A program made the translations under genes and the position numbers. From assembly GCF_900456775.1 (NCBI RefSeq), contig NZ_UAUL01000007.1, positions 62,001 to 126,000 of the forward strand: DNA of 64,000 bases, given 5' to 3'. Shown here piece after piece: positions 47,982 to 56,155 of this stretch (position 1 is its first letter; every line of letters begins with the position of its first letter). Source of the DNA: Sarcina ventriculi (GTDB taxonomy: Bacteria; Bacillota; Clostridia; Clostridiales; Clostridiaceae). Under the pieces are notes generated by a model. It saw only the letters and a program-made list of their open reading frames with translations. It did not search any database and had not been told where the DNA came from.

Positions 47982-48805
47982 GCCTTCACCTTCTGACCAA
48001 ACGACTTACTTTTTCTTTGATTTTTACTCTTTATTATTTTTAATAATATTGATTTTAATTTATCCCCATCAAAATTCCTAGTTAATCTTCCTTTAATGGC
48101 TAATGAAATTGCACCAGTCTCTTCAGACACTATTATTATTAGTGCATCTGATGCTTCCGAAAGTCCAATAGCAGCCCTATGCCTAGTTCCAAGTTGTTTG
48201 CTTATATTATTATTATTGGTTAAAGGCAATACACAAGCTGATGCTAATATCCTATCATTTTTTATAATAGTTGCACCATCATGAAGCGGAGTATTTTTTA
48301 CAAATATATTTTCTATAAGCTCTCTAGACACTAAAGAATCCATTTTTATTCCTGTGGATACTATATCCCCAAGCCCTGTTCCTTGTTCTATAGCTATTAA
48401 TGCCCCTGTTTTTGTCTTTGCCATATTTTCAACAGCTTCGCATATATTAGTTATTACTTTCTCAATTTCCTCATCGTTTTGTATTATATGAAAATCATCA
48501 AATGTGCTTCTTCCTATATGTTCTAATCCTCTTCTTATTTCAGGCTGAAATATTATAATAACAGCAATAACTCCAATAGTTATTGTTTTACTTAATATAA
48601 AGTACAAAATATCCAATTTTAATATATAACTAACAGGTATTAATATTAATATAAGTAAAATACCTTTTAACAATTGTTCTGCTCTAGTTTCCTTAATTAA
48701 CATATAACCTTTATAAAAAATAAAAGCTACTACTAATATATCTACAACAGACCAAATAGTTATGTTTTGAATATCACTTAAAATCATATTAATTATAGTC
48801 TGCAT
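47951..48805 (-). CDS. cdaA: diadenylate cyclase CdaA
   Basis: Makes cyclic di-AMP from two ATP; the messenger controls potassium, osmotic and cell wall balance. The 284-residue protein has three N-terminal membrane helices (about 18-35, 45-62, 66-86) and a DAC domain with the catalytic DGA (176-178, PLHDGATI) and RHR (208-210, GTRHRAAIG) motifs. GGAG precedes the ATG. It overlaps ybbR by 31 bp. glmM, the usual third member of this operon in Firmicutes, is elsewhere in the window (31.1 kb). Confidence 0.96.
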   Translation of the reverse strand: MQTIINMILSDIQNITIWSVVDILVVAFIFYKGYMLIKETRAEQLLKGILLILILIPVSYILKLDILYFILSKTITIGVIAVIIIFQPEIRRGLEHIGRSTFDDFHIIQNDEEIEKVITNICEAVENMAKTKTGALIAIEQGTGLGDIVSTGIKMDSLVSRELIENIFVKNTPLHDGATIIKNDRILASACVLPLTNNNNISKQLGTRHRAAIGLSEASDALIIIVSEETGAISLAIKGRLTRNFDGDKLKSILLKIIKSKNQRKSKSFGQKVKAWVKIIKREK

Positions 48806-48981
48806 ATCGCTTCACTCCAGTTGTTATAAATACTCTTTAATATTATACAATAAAACTTTTAACTTAAATACAAAGTTAATGATAATTTTTTAATTTACAT
48901 ATTATAAGTAATGTTATTTATAAAGCTTTCATATATTTTTATTGTGTAAACTTTTATTAATTCTTTTACAGGGGGGATATT

Positions 48982-49938
48982 TTGAAATTTAACTATAAAG
49001 ATTTTTATAAAAATAAATTTTTTATTTCTACAATGATACTAATTTTACTTTTAATTTTTATTATTGTTATTACATGTGTCAAATCTAATGACTTAATTAC
49101 ATTAAATAATTTAGGAAAGTCAATTACAAGCATAAATTTAGATGAACCTTTAGAAGACACAACCAATTCTAATGAATATGTAAATATATTAGAAGATAAA
49201 ATTGATAATCTAACAACTCTATCAAATACATTAAAAGATATACAAACATCTAAAAAATATAAAGATATACACGAAACTCTAAAAAAAGGTTTAAACATGA
49301 ATATAACCTTTTACACTTCTTTAATTGATATTTTAAATGATCCTACCACAGACGACTTATACAACAAGTATAAAGAAACTACTTCTTTAAAAAATGACAT
49401 TATAAATATTTATGAAACTTGTAACAAAAATAATATATCTGTTTCATTAATATCTAATGACAGTAAATTACTAAATAATATATTCAGCTATATAAATGAA
49501 ATTATAAAATTAAATAGGGATTCAGATATTAAAACTACACAAATGAATGAATTTATAGTTACTTTAGATTCTCTTCTATTAGAATTTGATGATTTAACAG
49601 AAAATCTATTCGAAACAATATCGACTATTAGAAAGAACAATAGAAGCTTAAATACAATTATTACTGATATTCATAATAAAATGAATAATTTTGAAACTAT
49701 TAAGAAAAAATTTTATATTTTATCTATCCCAGAAGACAGCAACGATATTTTTATCTCATTTAATGAAGTTTTAAACCATTATAGTAATTACATTAATTTG
49801 TTATTAAAAGGAGTTACAGAAGAAAATAAAAATAATAATTCAAATAATGAATATTATATAAATGCTAAATCAGAATATGAAAATATGAATAATTCATTGA
49901 GAAATTTACAAACCTTACTAAATGATTTAAAAAAATAA
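48982..49938 (+). CDS. membrane-anchored coiled-coil protein, unknown
   Basis: I do not recognise this 318-residue protein. A short basic N-terminus is followed by one strong membrane helix (about 13-33, [21 protein letters not shown]), and the remainder is predicted outside the membrane: long, helical, rich in Asn, Lys, Ile, Thr, with leucine periodicity fitting coiled coils (for example [19 protein letters not shown]). There are almost no cysteines and no enzyme motif. The start is a TTG with GGGGGGA just upstream. It lies upstream of and in line with a SleB-like hydrolase gene (74 bp), divergent from cdaA; a role at the cell envelope is possible. Confidence 0.65.
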   Translation: MKFNYKDFYKNKFFISTMILILLLIFIIVITCVKSNDLITLNNLGKSITSINLDEPLEDTTNSNEYVNILEDKIDNLTTLSNTLKDIQTSKKYKDIHETLKKGLNMNITFYTSLIDILNDPTTDDLYNKYKETTSLKNDIINIYETCNKNNISVSLISNDSKLLNNIFSYINEIIKLNRDSDIKTTQMNEFIVTLDSLLLEFDDLTENLFETISTIRKNNRSLNTIITDIHNKMNNFETIKKKFYILSIPEDSNDIFISFNEVLNHYSNYINLLLKGVTEENKNNNSNNEYYINAKSEYENMNNSLRNLQTLLNDLKK

Positions 49939-50012
49939 TATTTACATGAATTAACTTTCTCTTTATGGATACAATATACAAGGTAAAATAACACTAATAT
50001 TAGGAGGACAAT

Positions 50013-50639
50013 ATGAAAAAGAAAACTTATGTATGTTTTTTATTAACCTTCATTTTTGTTGTTATCACTAATATATGTCAAAAAAATGCCTTAGGACTAG
50101 AAAATTTTAATAAGGAAAATATCACAAATAACTATATATACACAAGCGAATTAAATTTTAATCATACTCAAGACGAAATAACTAATGAACCTTTAACAGA
50201 AACTGATTTATTCTCTCAATCTGATGAAATAATTGAAGTTTTTAATTCATCATCAAAAAAAGTTTATTTAACAAAATCAGATATAGATTTAATGGCAAAA
50301 GTAGTTTTTGCTGAAAGCAAAGGTGAGCCGTACACTGGCAAAATTGCAGTTGCTTCTGTAATACTAAATAGAGTTACTAGTCCTAACTTTCCAAATACGG
50401 TTGAAGGAGTTATAACACAAAAAAATGCATTTTCTTGCGTTGTAAATGGTGTTATAAATGCAACTCCAAATAGTGATAGCTATAATGCAGTTAAAGATGC
50501 TATTAAAGGTTTAGATCCAACAGAAAATGCCCTATATTTTTACAATCCTAAAATAGCAACTTGTTCTTGGATGAAGGAAATAGAAAAATGTAATGTAACA
50601 ACCATTGGTCAACATGTTTTTTTTAATGTAACACAATAA
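50013..50639 (+). CDS. SleB-type cell wall hydrolase
   Basis: A secreted 208-residue peptidoglycan hydrolase. A signal peptide (about 1-30, hydrophobic core FLLTFIFVVITNIC) is followed by a low-complexity Asn-rich linker and a C-terminal Hydrolase_2/SleB domain (about 88-208) with LMAKVVFAESKGEPYTGKIAVASVILNR, where the conserved Glu of FAESKGE is the expected catalytic residue. It lacks the N-terminal peptidoglycan-binding repeat of Bacillus SleB, so it is closer to CwlJ-like short forms; use in sporulation, germination or vegetative growth cannot be decided. AGGAGG precedes the ATG. Confidence 0.85.
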   Translation: MKKKTYVCFLLTFIFVVITNICQKNALGLENFNKENITNNYIYTSELNFNHTQDEITNEPLTETDLFSQSDEIIEVFNSSSKKVYLTKSDIDLMAKVVFAESKGEPYTGKIAVASVILNRVTSPNFPNTVEGVITQKNAFSCVVNGVINATPNSDSYNAVKDAIKGLDPTENALYFYNPKIATCSWMKEIEKCNVTTIGQHVFFNVTQ

Positions 50640-50676
50640 AAAAAAGAACTGTTTCAAATAATGAAACAGTTCTTTT
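50639..50676. terminator. bidirectional terminator, hydrolase / trxA
   Basis: AAAAAAAGAACTGTTTCA and its complement with a short loop, A-run left and T-run right, between the convergent genes. Confidence 0.92.
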
Positions 50677-50682
50677 TTCATT

Positions 50683-50997
50683 TTATAAACATGCTTCTAC
50701 ATCAATTTTTAATGCATCTTTAGTTTTAAATCCTATTAAAGTATTGATAAGCTTACCATCTTTAAATATTTTTAAAGTTGGTATACTTACTATTTTATAT
50801 TGATTAGCTATTTGTGGATTTTTATCAACATCTACTTTTACAAATTTAACATTTGACATTTCCTCATCTAGTTCTTCTACTATAGGAGCTATCATTTTGC
50901 ATGGTCCACACCAAGTTGCCCAAAAATCTACAACAACTACACCTTTTTCTTTTAAAACCTCTTCTTCAAAATCGCTAGCACTTACATGCATTACCAT
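50683..50997 (-). CDS. trxA: thioredoxin
   Basis: Small cytoplasmic disulfide reductase. The 104-residue protein has the active site WCGPC (Cys30, Cys33) in FWATWCGPCKMIAP and the conserved cis-proline in VSIPTLKIF. The start is the ATG at 50997; the frame extends 15 bases to a TTG that is part of the GGAGGA ribosome-binding site and so is not a start. No thioredoxin reductase gene adjoins it. Confidence 0.93.
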   Translation of the reverse strand: MVMHVSASDFEEEVLKEKGVVVVDFWATWCGPCKMIAPIVEELDEEMSNVKFVKVDVDKNPQIANQYKIVSIPTLKIFKDGKLINTLIGFKTKDALKIDVEACL

Positions 50998-51082
50998 AAT
51001 AAGTTCCTCCAATCTAACTTATTAAAATATCAAATTATTATATTATATTTAAATATTCTAGTAAATATTTTACTATTAAATA

Positions 51083-51110
51083 AGGTGTAGACAATTTGTC
51101 TACACCTTTA
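51083..51110 (-). terminator. probable ptsI terminator
   Basis: Twelve-base perfect stem AAGGTGTAGACA with TGTCTACACCTT, four-base loop, about 40 bases past the ptsI stop. The tail on the minus strand is ATTTAATAG, so the T-run is weak. Confidence 0.65.
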
Positions 51111-51147
51111 CAAAACTTAGGGTTAATAAGTATTGTTACAAATTAAA

Positions 51148-52770
51148 TTATTCTTGTTCCATTATTATTTTTTTAGCTGATAAAATTGATGTAGCACTCA
51201 TTGAAAATTCATCTAATCCATATTCAACTAATGTTGGTATAGCAGTTTCATCCCCTGCCATTTCTCCACACATTCCAACCCACTTACCATGTTTATGTGC
51301 TCCATCTATAGTCATTTTTATTAATCTTAAAACAGATGGATGCATTGGGTTGTAAAGATAAGATACTTTTTCACTCATTCTATCTGCTGCTAAAGTATAT
51401 TGTATTAAATCGTTGGTTCCTATTGAGAAGAAATCAACGTATTTTGCTAGTTCATCAGCATAAACTGCTGCTGCTGGAATTTCAACCATGATACCCCATT
51501 GAATTGAATCTGAATATGATATTCCTTCATTCTTTAATTCTGCTTTACATTCCTCAACAAATTCTTTTGCTGCTTGGAATTCTTCTAAGCCTGATATCAT
51601 TGGAAACATTACAGCAAGATTTCCATATACAGACGCTCTAAGTAAAGCTCTTATTTGAACCTTAAATATATCTTTTCTATCTAAGCAAAGTCTTATTGCT
51701 CTATATCCTAAGAATGGATTCATTTCTTCTGGCAATGGTAAATATGGAAGTGTTTTATCTCCACCTATATCTAATGTTCTTATAACTACTTGCTTACCAC
51801 ATGCTTTTTCTAAAACATATTTATAGCTTTCAAATTGTTCTTCTTCAGTTGGTGCAGATTCTCTATCCATATATAAGAATTCAGTTCTAAATAGACCAAC
51901 ACCATCTCCACCGTTAGCTAATACTTGATCTATATCTTGTGGTTTACCTATGTTACCACAAACTTCAACTCTTCTTCCACCCTTAGTCACAGTTTTAACA
52001 TCTATAAGTTTCTTTAACTCTTCTTGTTCTGCATGAAATTTCTCTTTTTTAGAAATATATTCATTTATAGTTTGTTGATCTGGATTTATTATTGCTAGTC
52101 CTTCCATACCATCTACTATAATCATATCTCCATTATTCACTGAAGTTGTTATATCTCCTAACCCTACTACTGCTGGAATTTCCAATGTTCTAGCCATTAT
52201 AGCAGAGTGAGATGTTCTCCCTCCAATGTTAGTTAAAAAACCTATAACCTTACTTCTATCTAATTGTGCTGTATCAGATGGAGTTAAATCATGGGCAACA
52301 ATTACTGTATTTTCTTCTGTTATAGCAAAATCACTTCCACCTTTTCCTGCTAAATTAGAAATTATTCTTTTTGAAACATCTTTTATATCAGCTGCCCTCT
52401 CTCTCATATATGGATCATCCATAGAATCAAATATCATAACAAAAGTATCTGTAACATTTTGTACAGCCTTCATAGCATTTAAACTCTCATTTTCTATAGT
52501 CATTTCCATTTGACCTGTAAATTCAACATCATCTAACAACATTAAATGAGCTTCAAAAACTTGAGCCTCATGTTGACCAATTTCATTTAAAGTTTTTTCT
52601 TTAATCTTAGTTAACTGTTCTCTTGAAGCCTGTAATGATACTCTCAATAAATTTTTTTCTGCTTCTATATCTGAAATTTTATTATCATTTATAACTATTT
52701 CTTCATGCTCTTGTATAAACACTTTTCCTATAGCATATCCTTTTGATGCTGCAATACCACTTTTTATCAT
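51148..52770 (-). CDS. ptsI: PTS enzyme I
   Basis: Phosphoenolpyruvate-protein phosphotransferase, the first component of the sugar PTS; it phosphorylates HPr. The 540-residue protein is slightly short but complete: N-terminal HPr-binding helical domain, phospho-histidine loop GGRTSHSAIMAR (His188), and the PEP-binding barrel with VGLFRTEFLYMDR, VVIRTLDIGGDK, NPFLGYRAIRLC and GMCGEMAGD. ptsH is not beside it, unlike in most Firmicutes. Its upstream region holds a sigma-54-type promoter rather than a sigma-A one, and the divergent gene is a sigma-54 activator with an HPr-like domain. Confidence 0.97.
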   Translation of the reverse strand: MIKSGIAASKGYAIGKVFIQEHEEIVINDNKISDIEAEKNLLRVSLQASREQLTKIKEKTLNEIGQHEAQVFEAHLMLLDDVEFTGQMEMTIENESLNAMKAVQNVTDTFVMIFDSMDDPYMRERAADIKDVSKRIISNLAGKGGSDFAITEENTVIVAHDLTPSDTAQLDRSKVIGFLTNIGGRTSHSAIMARTLEIPAVVGLGDITTSVNNGDMIIVDGMEGLAIINPDQQTINEYISKKEKFHAEQEELKKLIDVKTVTKGGRRVEVCGNIGKPQDIDQVLANGGDGVGLFRTEFLYMDRESAPTEEEQFESYKYVLEKACGKQVVIRTLDIGGDKTLPYLPLPEEMNPFLGYRAIRLCLDRKDIFKVQIRALLRASVYGNLAVMFPMISGLEEFQAAKEFVEECKAELKNEGISYSDSIQWGIMVEIPAAAVYADELAKYVDFFSIGTNDLIQYTLAADRMSEKVSYLYNPMHPSVLRLIKMTIDGAHKHGKWVGMCGEMAGDETAIPTLVEYGLDEFSMSATSILSAKKIIMEQE

Positions 52771-52845
52771 AACTGCCTCCTAAAACATACATAATTTATT
52801 TAAATTATATTAAAATTCAATAAAATAAACTTTACTTATTTTTAT

Positions 52846-52865
52846 TAGCAAGAAGTATGCCAATT
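52846..52865 (-). promoter_or_regulatory. sigma-54 promoter of ptsI
   Basis: On the minus strand the sequence TTGGCATACTTCTTGCTAA has GG at 52861-52860 and GC at 52849-52848 with exactly ten bases between, matching the -24/-12 consensus TGGCAC-N5-TTGC well. It faces ptsI, whose ATG is about 66 bases past the expected start of transcription near 52836. The divergent gene encodes the activator class such promoters need. Confidence 0.85.
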
Positions 52866-53027
52866 CAAAAAAATTAATATATTTTTTCATTTAAAGTTAA
52901 AATTAGAAATAATATTTCCTTGAAAACATCTTATATTTACTAATAAATTAATAAAATTCAAAATCTTTTTATTATTTTGTTATTATAGATAATTTTTTGT
53001 TACAATCTAAAATAATAATTTAATTTT

Positions 53028-53160
53028 TTGATATTTTTTATCAACTTTTATATTTTTTTTATTTTATAATGTATAATATTGATATAAACCTATTAATAAT
53101 GTTATTTATAATCATTGATAAAAAATATCAACTTTAAAATATATTGATATTTTTTATCAA
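53028..53160. promoter_or_regulatory. three identical 17-bp palindromes, activator sites
   Basis: TTGATATTTTTTATCAA occurs at 53028-53044 and 53144-53160 and as its exact reverse complement at 53115-53131. Each copy is an inverted repeat (TTGATA with TATCAA). They lie 167-300 bp upstream of the sigma-54 promoter, the usual range for enhancer-like activator sites, and the last ends 26 bp before the ATG of the regulator gene, where binding would also repress that gene. The remainder of the 416-bp gap is AT-rich with no gene. Confidence 0.85.
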
Positions 53161-53186
53161 TAATTACTTACAAGGAGTATCATAAT

Positions 53187-55202
53187 ATGTTTTTTCAAGA
53201 AATAACCTTTAAAAATCGCCAAGGTCTTCATACAAGATATTCAGCTATGATAGTTAATAAAGCTTCAGAAATTCAATCAAAATACAAAGTTACTTTATAT
53301 ATAAAGAAAAAAGAATATTCCCAATGGCTTGGTATGAGCATGTTAGCTATTCTTTCTTTAAAAATTTCAAATAATGATAAAATAAGTATTGGTTGTAACG
53401 AAGAAGGTATGCTAGGGAAAATAGCTGTAATGTCGTTAATTCAATATATAGATGAGTTTATAAATTCTATAAATCCATCTGCTAATGTTAAAATTGATGA
53501 ATTTATAGATGAAACAATAATAGCTAAAGAACAGGTATTAGAAAATGTTCCAATTGGTATATTAGTTATAGATTCCTATGAAAATATAACAACAATAAAT
53601 GAATATGCATTAAAATTTTTAGAAAAAAGTTTTAAGGATGTTATAGGAAAAAATATTAAGGATATTATTCCTTATTCTGATTTACCAATGATTTTAAAAA
53701 AAGGCTTAAAACAATTCGGACAAGTACTGCATATAAAAAATAAATCAGCACTTGTAAATAGATCTCCTCTTTTTATGAACAATAAAATAATAGGCGCTGT
53801 TGCTGTTATACAAGATGTCTCTAATTTAGTTGGCATAAAAGAATTAAATGAAAAATTCACTAAAATTTTAGAAAATTCACAAGATATGATTTGTTTTTTA
53901 GACAAAAATGGGATTATAAATTATATTAATCCAGCTTACATTAAGCATAGTAATTTAAAGGCTCAAAATATTCTTGGTAAACATATTACAGATATAGAGC
54001 CTGATGGCTATATTTATAAATCCTTTAAGAATAAATCAAAATTTAACGATGTCATTTATTCTATTAATAATGTTAATGTGATAGGTAATATAGAACCATT
54101 ATTTATAGATGATGAGTTTGTTGGAGTTATATCAACAGCAAGACCTATTAACGAGCTAAAAGAGCTTATAGGAAAACTAAACAAATCACAAGAGGAGCTT
54201 AATTATTACAAAGAAGAATTCTTTAAACAAATTTCTAACAATTCATCTTTTAATAATATCATAGGTTCTAGCAGAACTCTAAAAGATATTCTATATATAT
54301 GCGAAAAAACATCAAAAACAACTTCTACAATTTTAATAAGAGGTGAAAGTGGTACTGGTAAAGAATTAATTGCTAAGGCTGTACACAATAACAGTACTAG
54401 GCATGATAAACCTTTTGTACGAGTTAACTGTGCTTCTATTCCTGAAAATCTTTTAGAAAGTGAGCTTTTTGGGTATGAAAAAGGTTCGTTTACAGGGGCT
54501 ACCAAAAGTAAACCAGGTAAATTCTTAATTGCTGATGGTGGAACAATCTTCTTAGATGAAATAGGCGATATGCCTCTGTCTATGCAAGTTAAACTTCTAA
54601 GGGTTCTTCAAGAAATGGAAATAGATCCTATAGGAGGAATAGATCCAATTTCTATTGATGTTAGGGTTATTGCTGCTACTAATCGAAATCTTGAAGAAAT
54701 GATAAAAGAAAAAACATTTAGACAAGATTTATATTACAGATTAGATGTAATAGGAATTAATCTCCCTGCTCTTAGAGAACGAAAAGAAGATATTCCTGAT
54801 TTGGTTGAATATTTTATAAAAAAGTTAAATATTAAATTAAATAAAAATATCTTAGGAATATCCAATGATGCATTAAATCTACTTCAACAATATCAATGGC
54901 CTGGAAATATACGAGAACTTGAAAATATAATAGAAAGAGCTATGAATTTTTGTGATGAAAAATATATTTCAAGTTTTTATTTACCATCATATTTAAAACC
55001 TACAATAGAGAATCCTAATAAATTTGATTTAGATAAAGACAATATTCTTCCTTTTGAGGAATATGAAAAGCAAATAATAAAAATGGCTATTGAAAAATAT
55101 AAAACATTTAATAAGGCTGGAAAAGCTTTAGGGTTAACCCATAGAACAATATCTTTAAAATGCAAAAAATATAATATTGATGTAAAAAAAATTAAAAATT
55201 AA
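53187..55202 (+). CDS. sigma-54 activator with N-terminal HPr-like domain
   Basis: A 671-residue enhancer-binding protein with four parts. Residues 1-92 resemble HPr: NRQGLHTRYSAMIV has His15 and Arg17 at the exact HPr active-site positions, while the place of regulatory Ser46 is Gln (YSQWLGMSM). Two PAS-like domains follow (about 115-220 and 225-330). The AAA+ domain (about 350-590) has Walker A GESGTGKE (386-393), the sigma-54 contact loop GSFTGA (433-438; Ser for the usual Ala) and FLDEIGDMPLSMQVKLLRVLQE. A Fis-type helix-turn-helix ends the protein (FNKAGKALGLTHRTISLKCKKY). It is divergent from ptsI, which has a sigma-54 promoter. Control of ptsI in response to PTS phosphorylation is the natural inference. 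AAGGAG precedes the ATG. Confidence 0.88.
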   Translation: MFFQEITFKNRQGLHTRYSAMIVNKASEIQSKYKVTLYIKKKEYSQWLGMSMLAILSLKISNNDKISIGCNEEGMLGKIAVMSLIQYIDEFINSINPSANVKIDEFIDETIIAKEQVLENVPIGILVIDSYENITTINEYALKFLEKSFKDVIGKNIKDIIPYSDLPMILKKGLKQFGQVLHIKNKSALVNRSPLFMNNKIIGAVAVIQDVSNLVGIKELNEKFTKILENSQDMICFLDKNGIINYINPAYIKHSNLKAQNILGKHITDIEPDGYIYKSFKNKSKFNDVIYSINNVNVIGNIEPLFIDDEFVGVISTARPINELKELIGKLNKSQEELNYYKEEFFKQISNNSSFNNIIGSSRTLKDILYICEKTSKTTSTILIRGESGTGKELIAKAVHNNSTRHDKPFVRVNCASIPENLLESELFGYEKGSFTGATKSKPGKFLIADGGTIFLDEIGDMPLSMQVKLLRVLQEMEIDPIGGIDPISIDVRVIAATNRNLEEMIKEKTFRQDLYYRLDVIGINLPALRERKEDIPDLVEYFIKKLNIKLNKNILGISNDALNLLQQYQWPGNIRELENIIERAMNFCDEKYISSFYLPSYLKPTIENPNKFDLDKDNILPFEEYEKQIIKMAIEKYKTFNKAGKALGLTHRTISLKCKKYNIDVKKIKN

Positions 55203-55208
55203 ATAAAA

Positions 55209-55240
55209 AATACTTGAAGGTCAGCACCCCTTCAAGTATT
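55209..55240 (-). terminator. terminator downstream of rpsD
   Basis: Stem AATACTTGAAGG with CCTTCAAGTATT and a loop of eight bases; on the minus strand it is followed by TTTTTATTTAAT. It may also end the convergent activator gene, whose stop is seven bases away. Confidence 0.8.
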
Positions 55241-55319
55241 TAAGAGTTTAGTAACATCAGAAGTATAATTTGCAAGATATTGCTAAAAGAACAAAATGTA
55301 TTTAAGAAACATTCAATTA

Positions 55320-55913
55320 TTATTTGGAGTAAAACTCAACTATTAACTGTTCTTGTATGATTATTGGAAGTTCTTCTCTCTTAGGTTTTCTAATAAATAT
55401 TCCTTTAAAACTATTTTCATCTTTAGATATATATGGAACTTCATTTCCTATATTATTTATAAAGTTGTTTGTGAACATTTCTGTTTTTCTTGATTTTTCT
55501 CTTAAAACAACCTCATCTCCTACTTTTAGTCTAAAAGAAGGTATATTTACCTTTTCTCCATTAACTAAAAAATGTCCATGATTCACCATTTGTCTAGCTT
55601 GCCTTATGGAATTAGCAAAACCCATTCTATAGACCATATTATCTAATCTAGATTCCAATATCATAAGCAAAGCTTCACCTGGCTGTTCTTTGCTATTAAA
55701 TGCCTTTTCTACATATCTAGCAAATTGCTTTTCCATAACACCATAATAAGCTCTTAATCTTTGCTTTTCTAATAATTGAGTTCCGTAATCGGATAATTTT
55801 TTATCTGCCCTACTTGTTCCTTTAAATGCTCGTTCCATGGCCTTTGGATGCCCTATTACATTTAATCCAAGCCTTCTGCACATCTTGAAACGAGGTTCCA
55901 TCATCTTAGCCAT
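55320..55913 (-). CDS. rpsD: ribosomal protein S4, cysteine-poor paralogue type
   Basis: Small-subunit ribosomal protein S4, 197 residues, with the N-terminal S4 domain and the C-terminal S4 RNA-binding motif ([38 protein letters not shown]). The N-terminus ([21 protein letters not shown]) has a single cysteine and so lacks the zinc-binding cysteine cluster of the other S4 type. It stands alone, away from the alpha operon where rpsD usually lies, suggesting a second, zinc-independent copy. The start is the ATG at 55913 with AGGAGG ahead; the frame extends to 55934 without such a site. A Fur-family-like box lies about 60 bp upstream. Confidence 0.85.
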   Translation of the reverse strand: MAKMMEPRFKMCRRLGLNVIGHPKAMERAFKGTSRADKKLSDYGTQLLEKQRLRAYYGVMEKQFARYVEKAFNSKEQPGEALLMILESRLDNMVYRMGFANSIRQARQMVNHGHFLVNGEKVNIPSFRLKVGDEVVLREKSRKTEMFTNNFINNIGNEVPYISKDENSFKGIFIRKPKREELPIIIQEQLIVEFYSK

Positions 55914-55971
55914 ATTAAACCTCCTAATGTTCATTTTATGATATTATAATATCATATATATTGATTAATTG

Positions 55972-55990
55972 AAAATGATTATCATTATCT
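55972..55990. promoter_or_regulatory. Fur-family-like box upstream of rpsD
   Basis: GAAAATGATTATCATTATC matches the classical Fur box GATAATGATAATCATTATC at 17 of 19 positions, with a perfect AATGAT-N-ATCATT core. It lies just upstream of an 18-bp palindrome containing TATAAT (55939-55956) that probably includes the rpsD -10. Binding by Fur, or by a related regulator such as Zur, would repress rpsD. Confidence 0.7.
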
Positions 55991-56155
55991 TTTTAACCAT
56001 TAAAATCAATTTATCATTTATATTCTAATTAATACTCTTTATATCTCCTAATTTCTTATGAACTTAATATAATTTTTTCATGTTTCTTTATTTAGTTTTT
56101 TTAAGTATCAATTATAATCCTGTTTGAACATTGGATTAACCAATTCTTTTAACTA

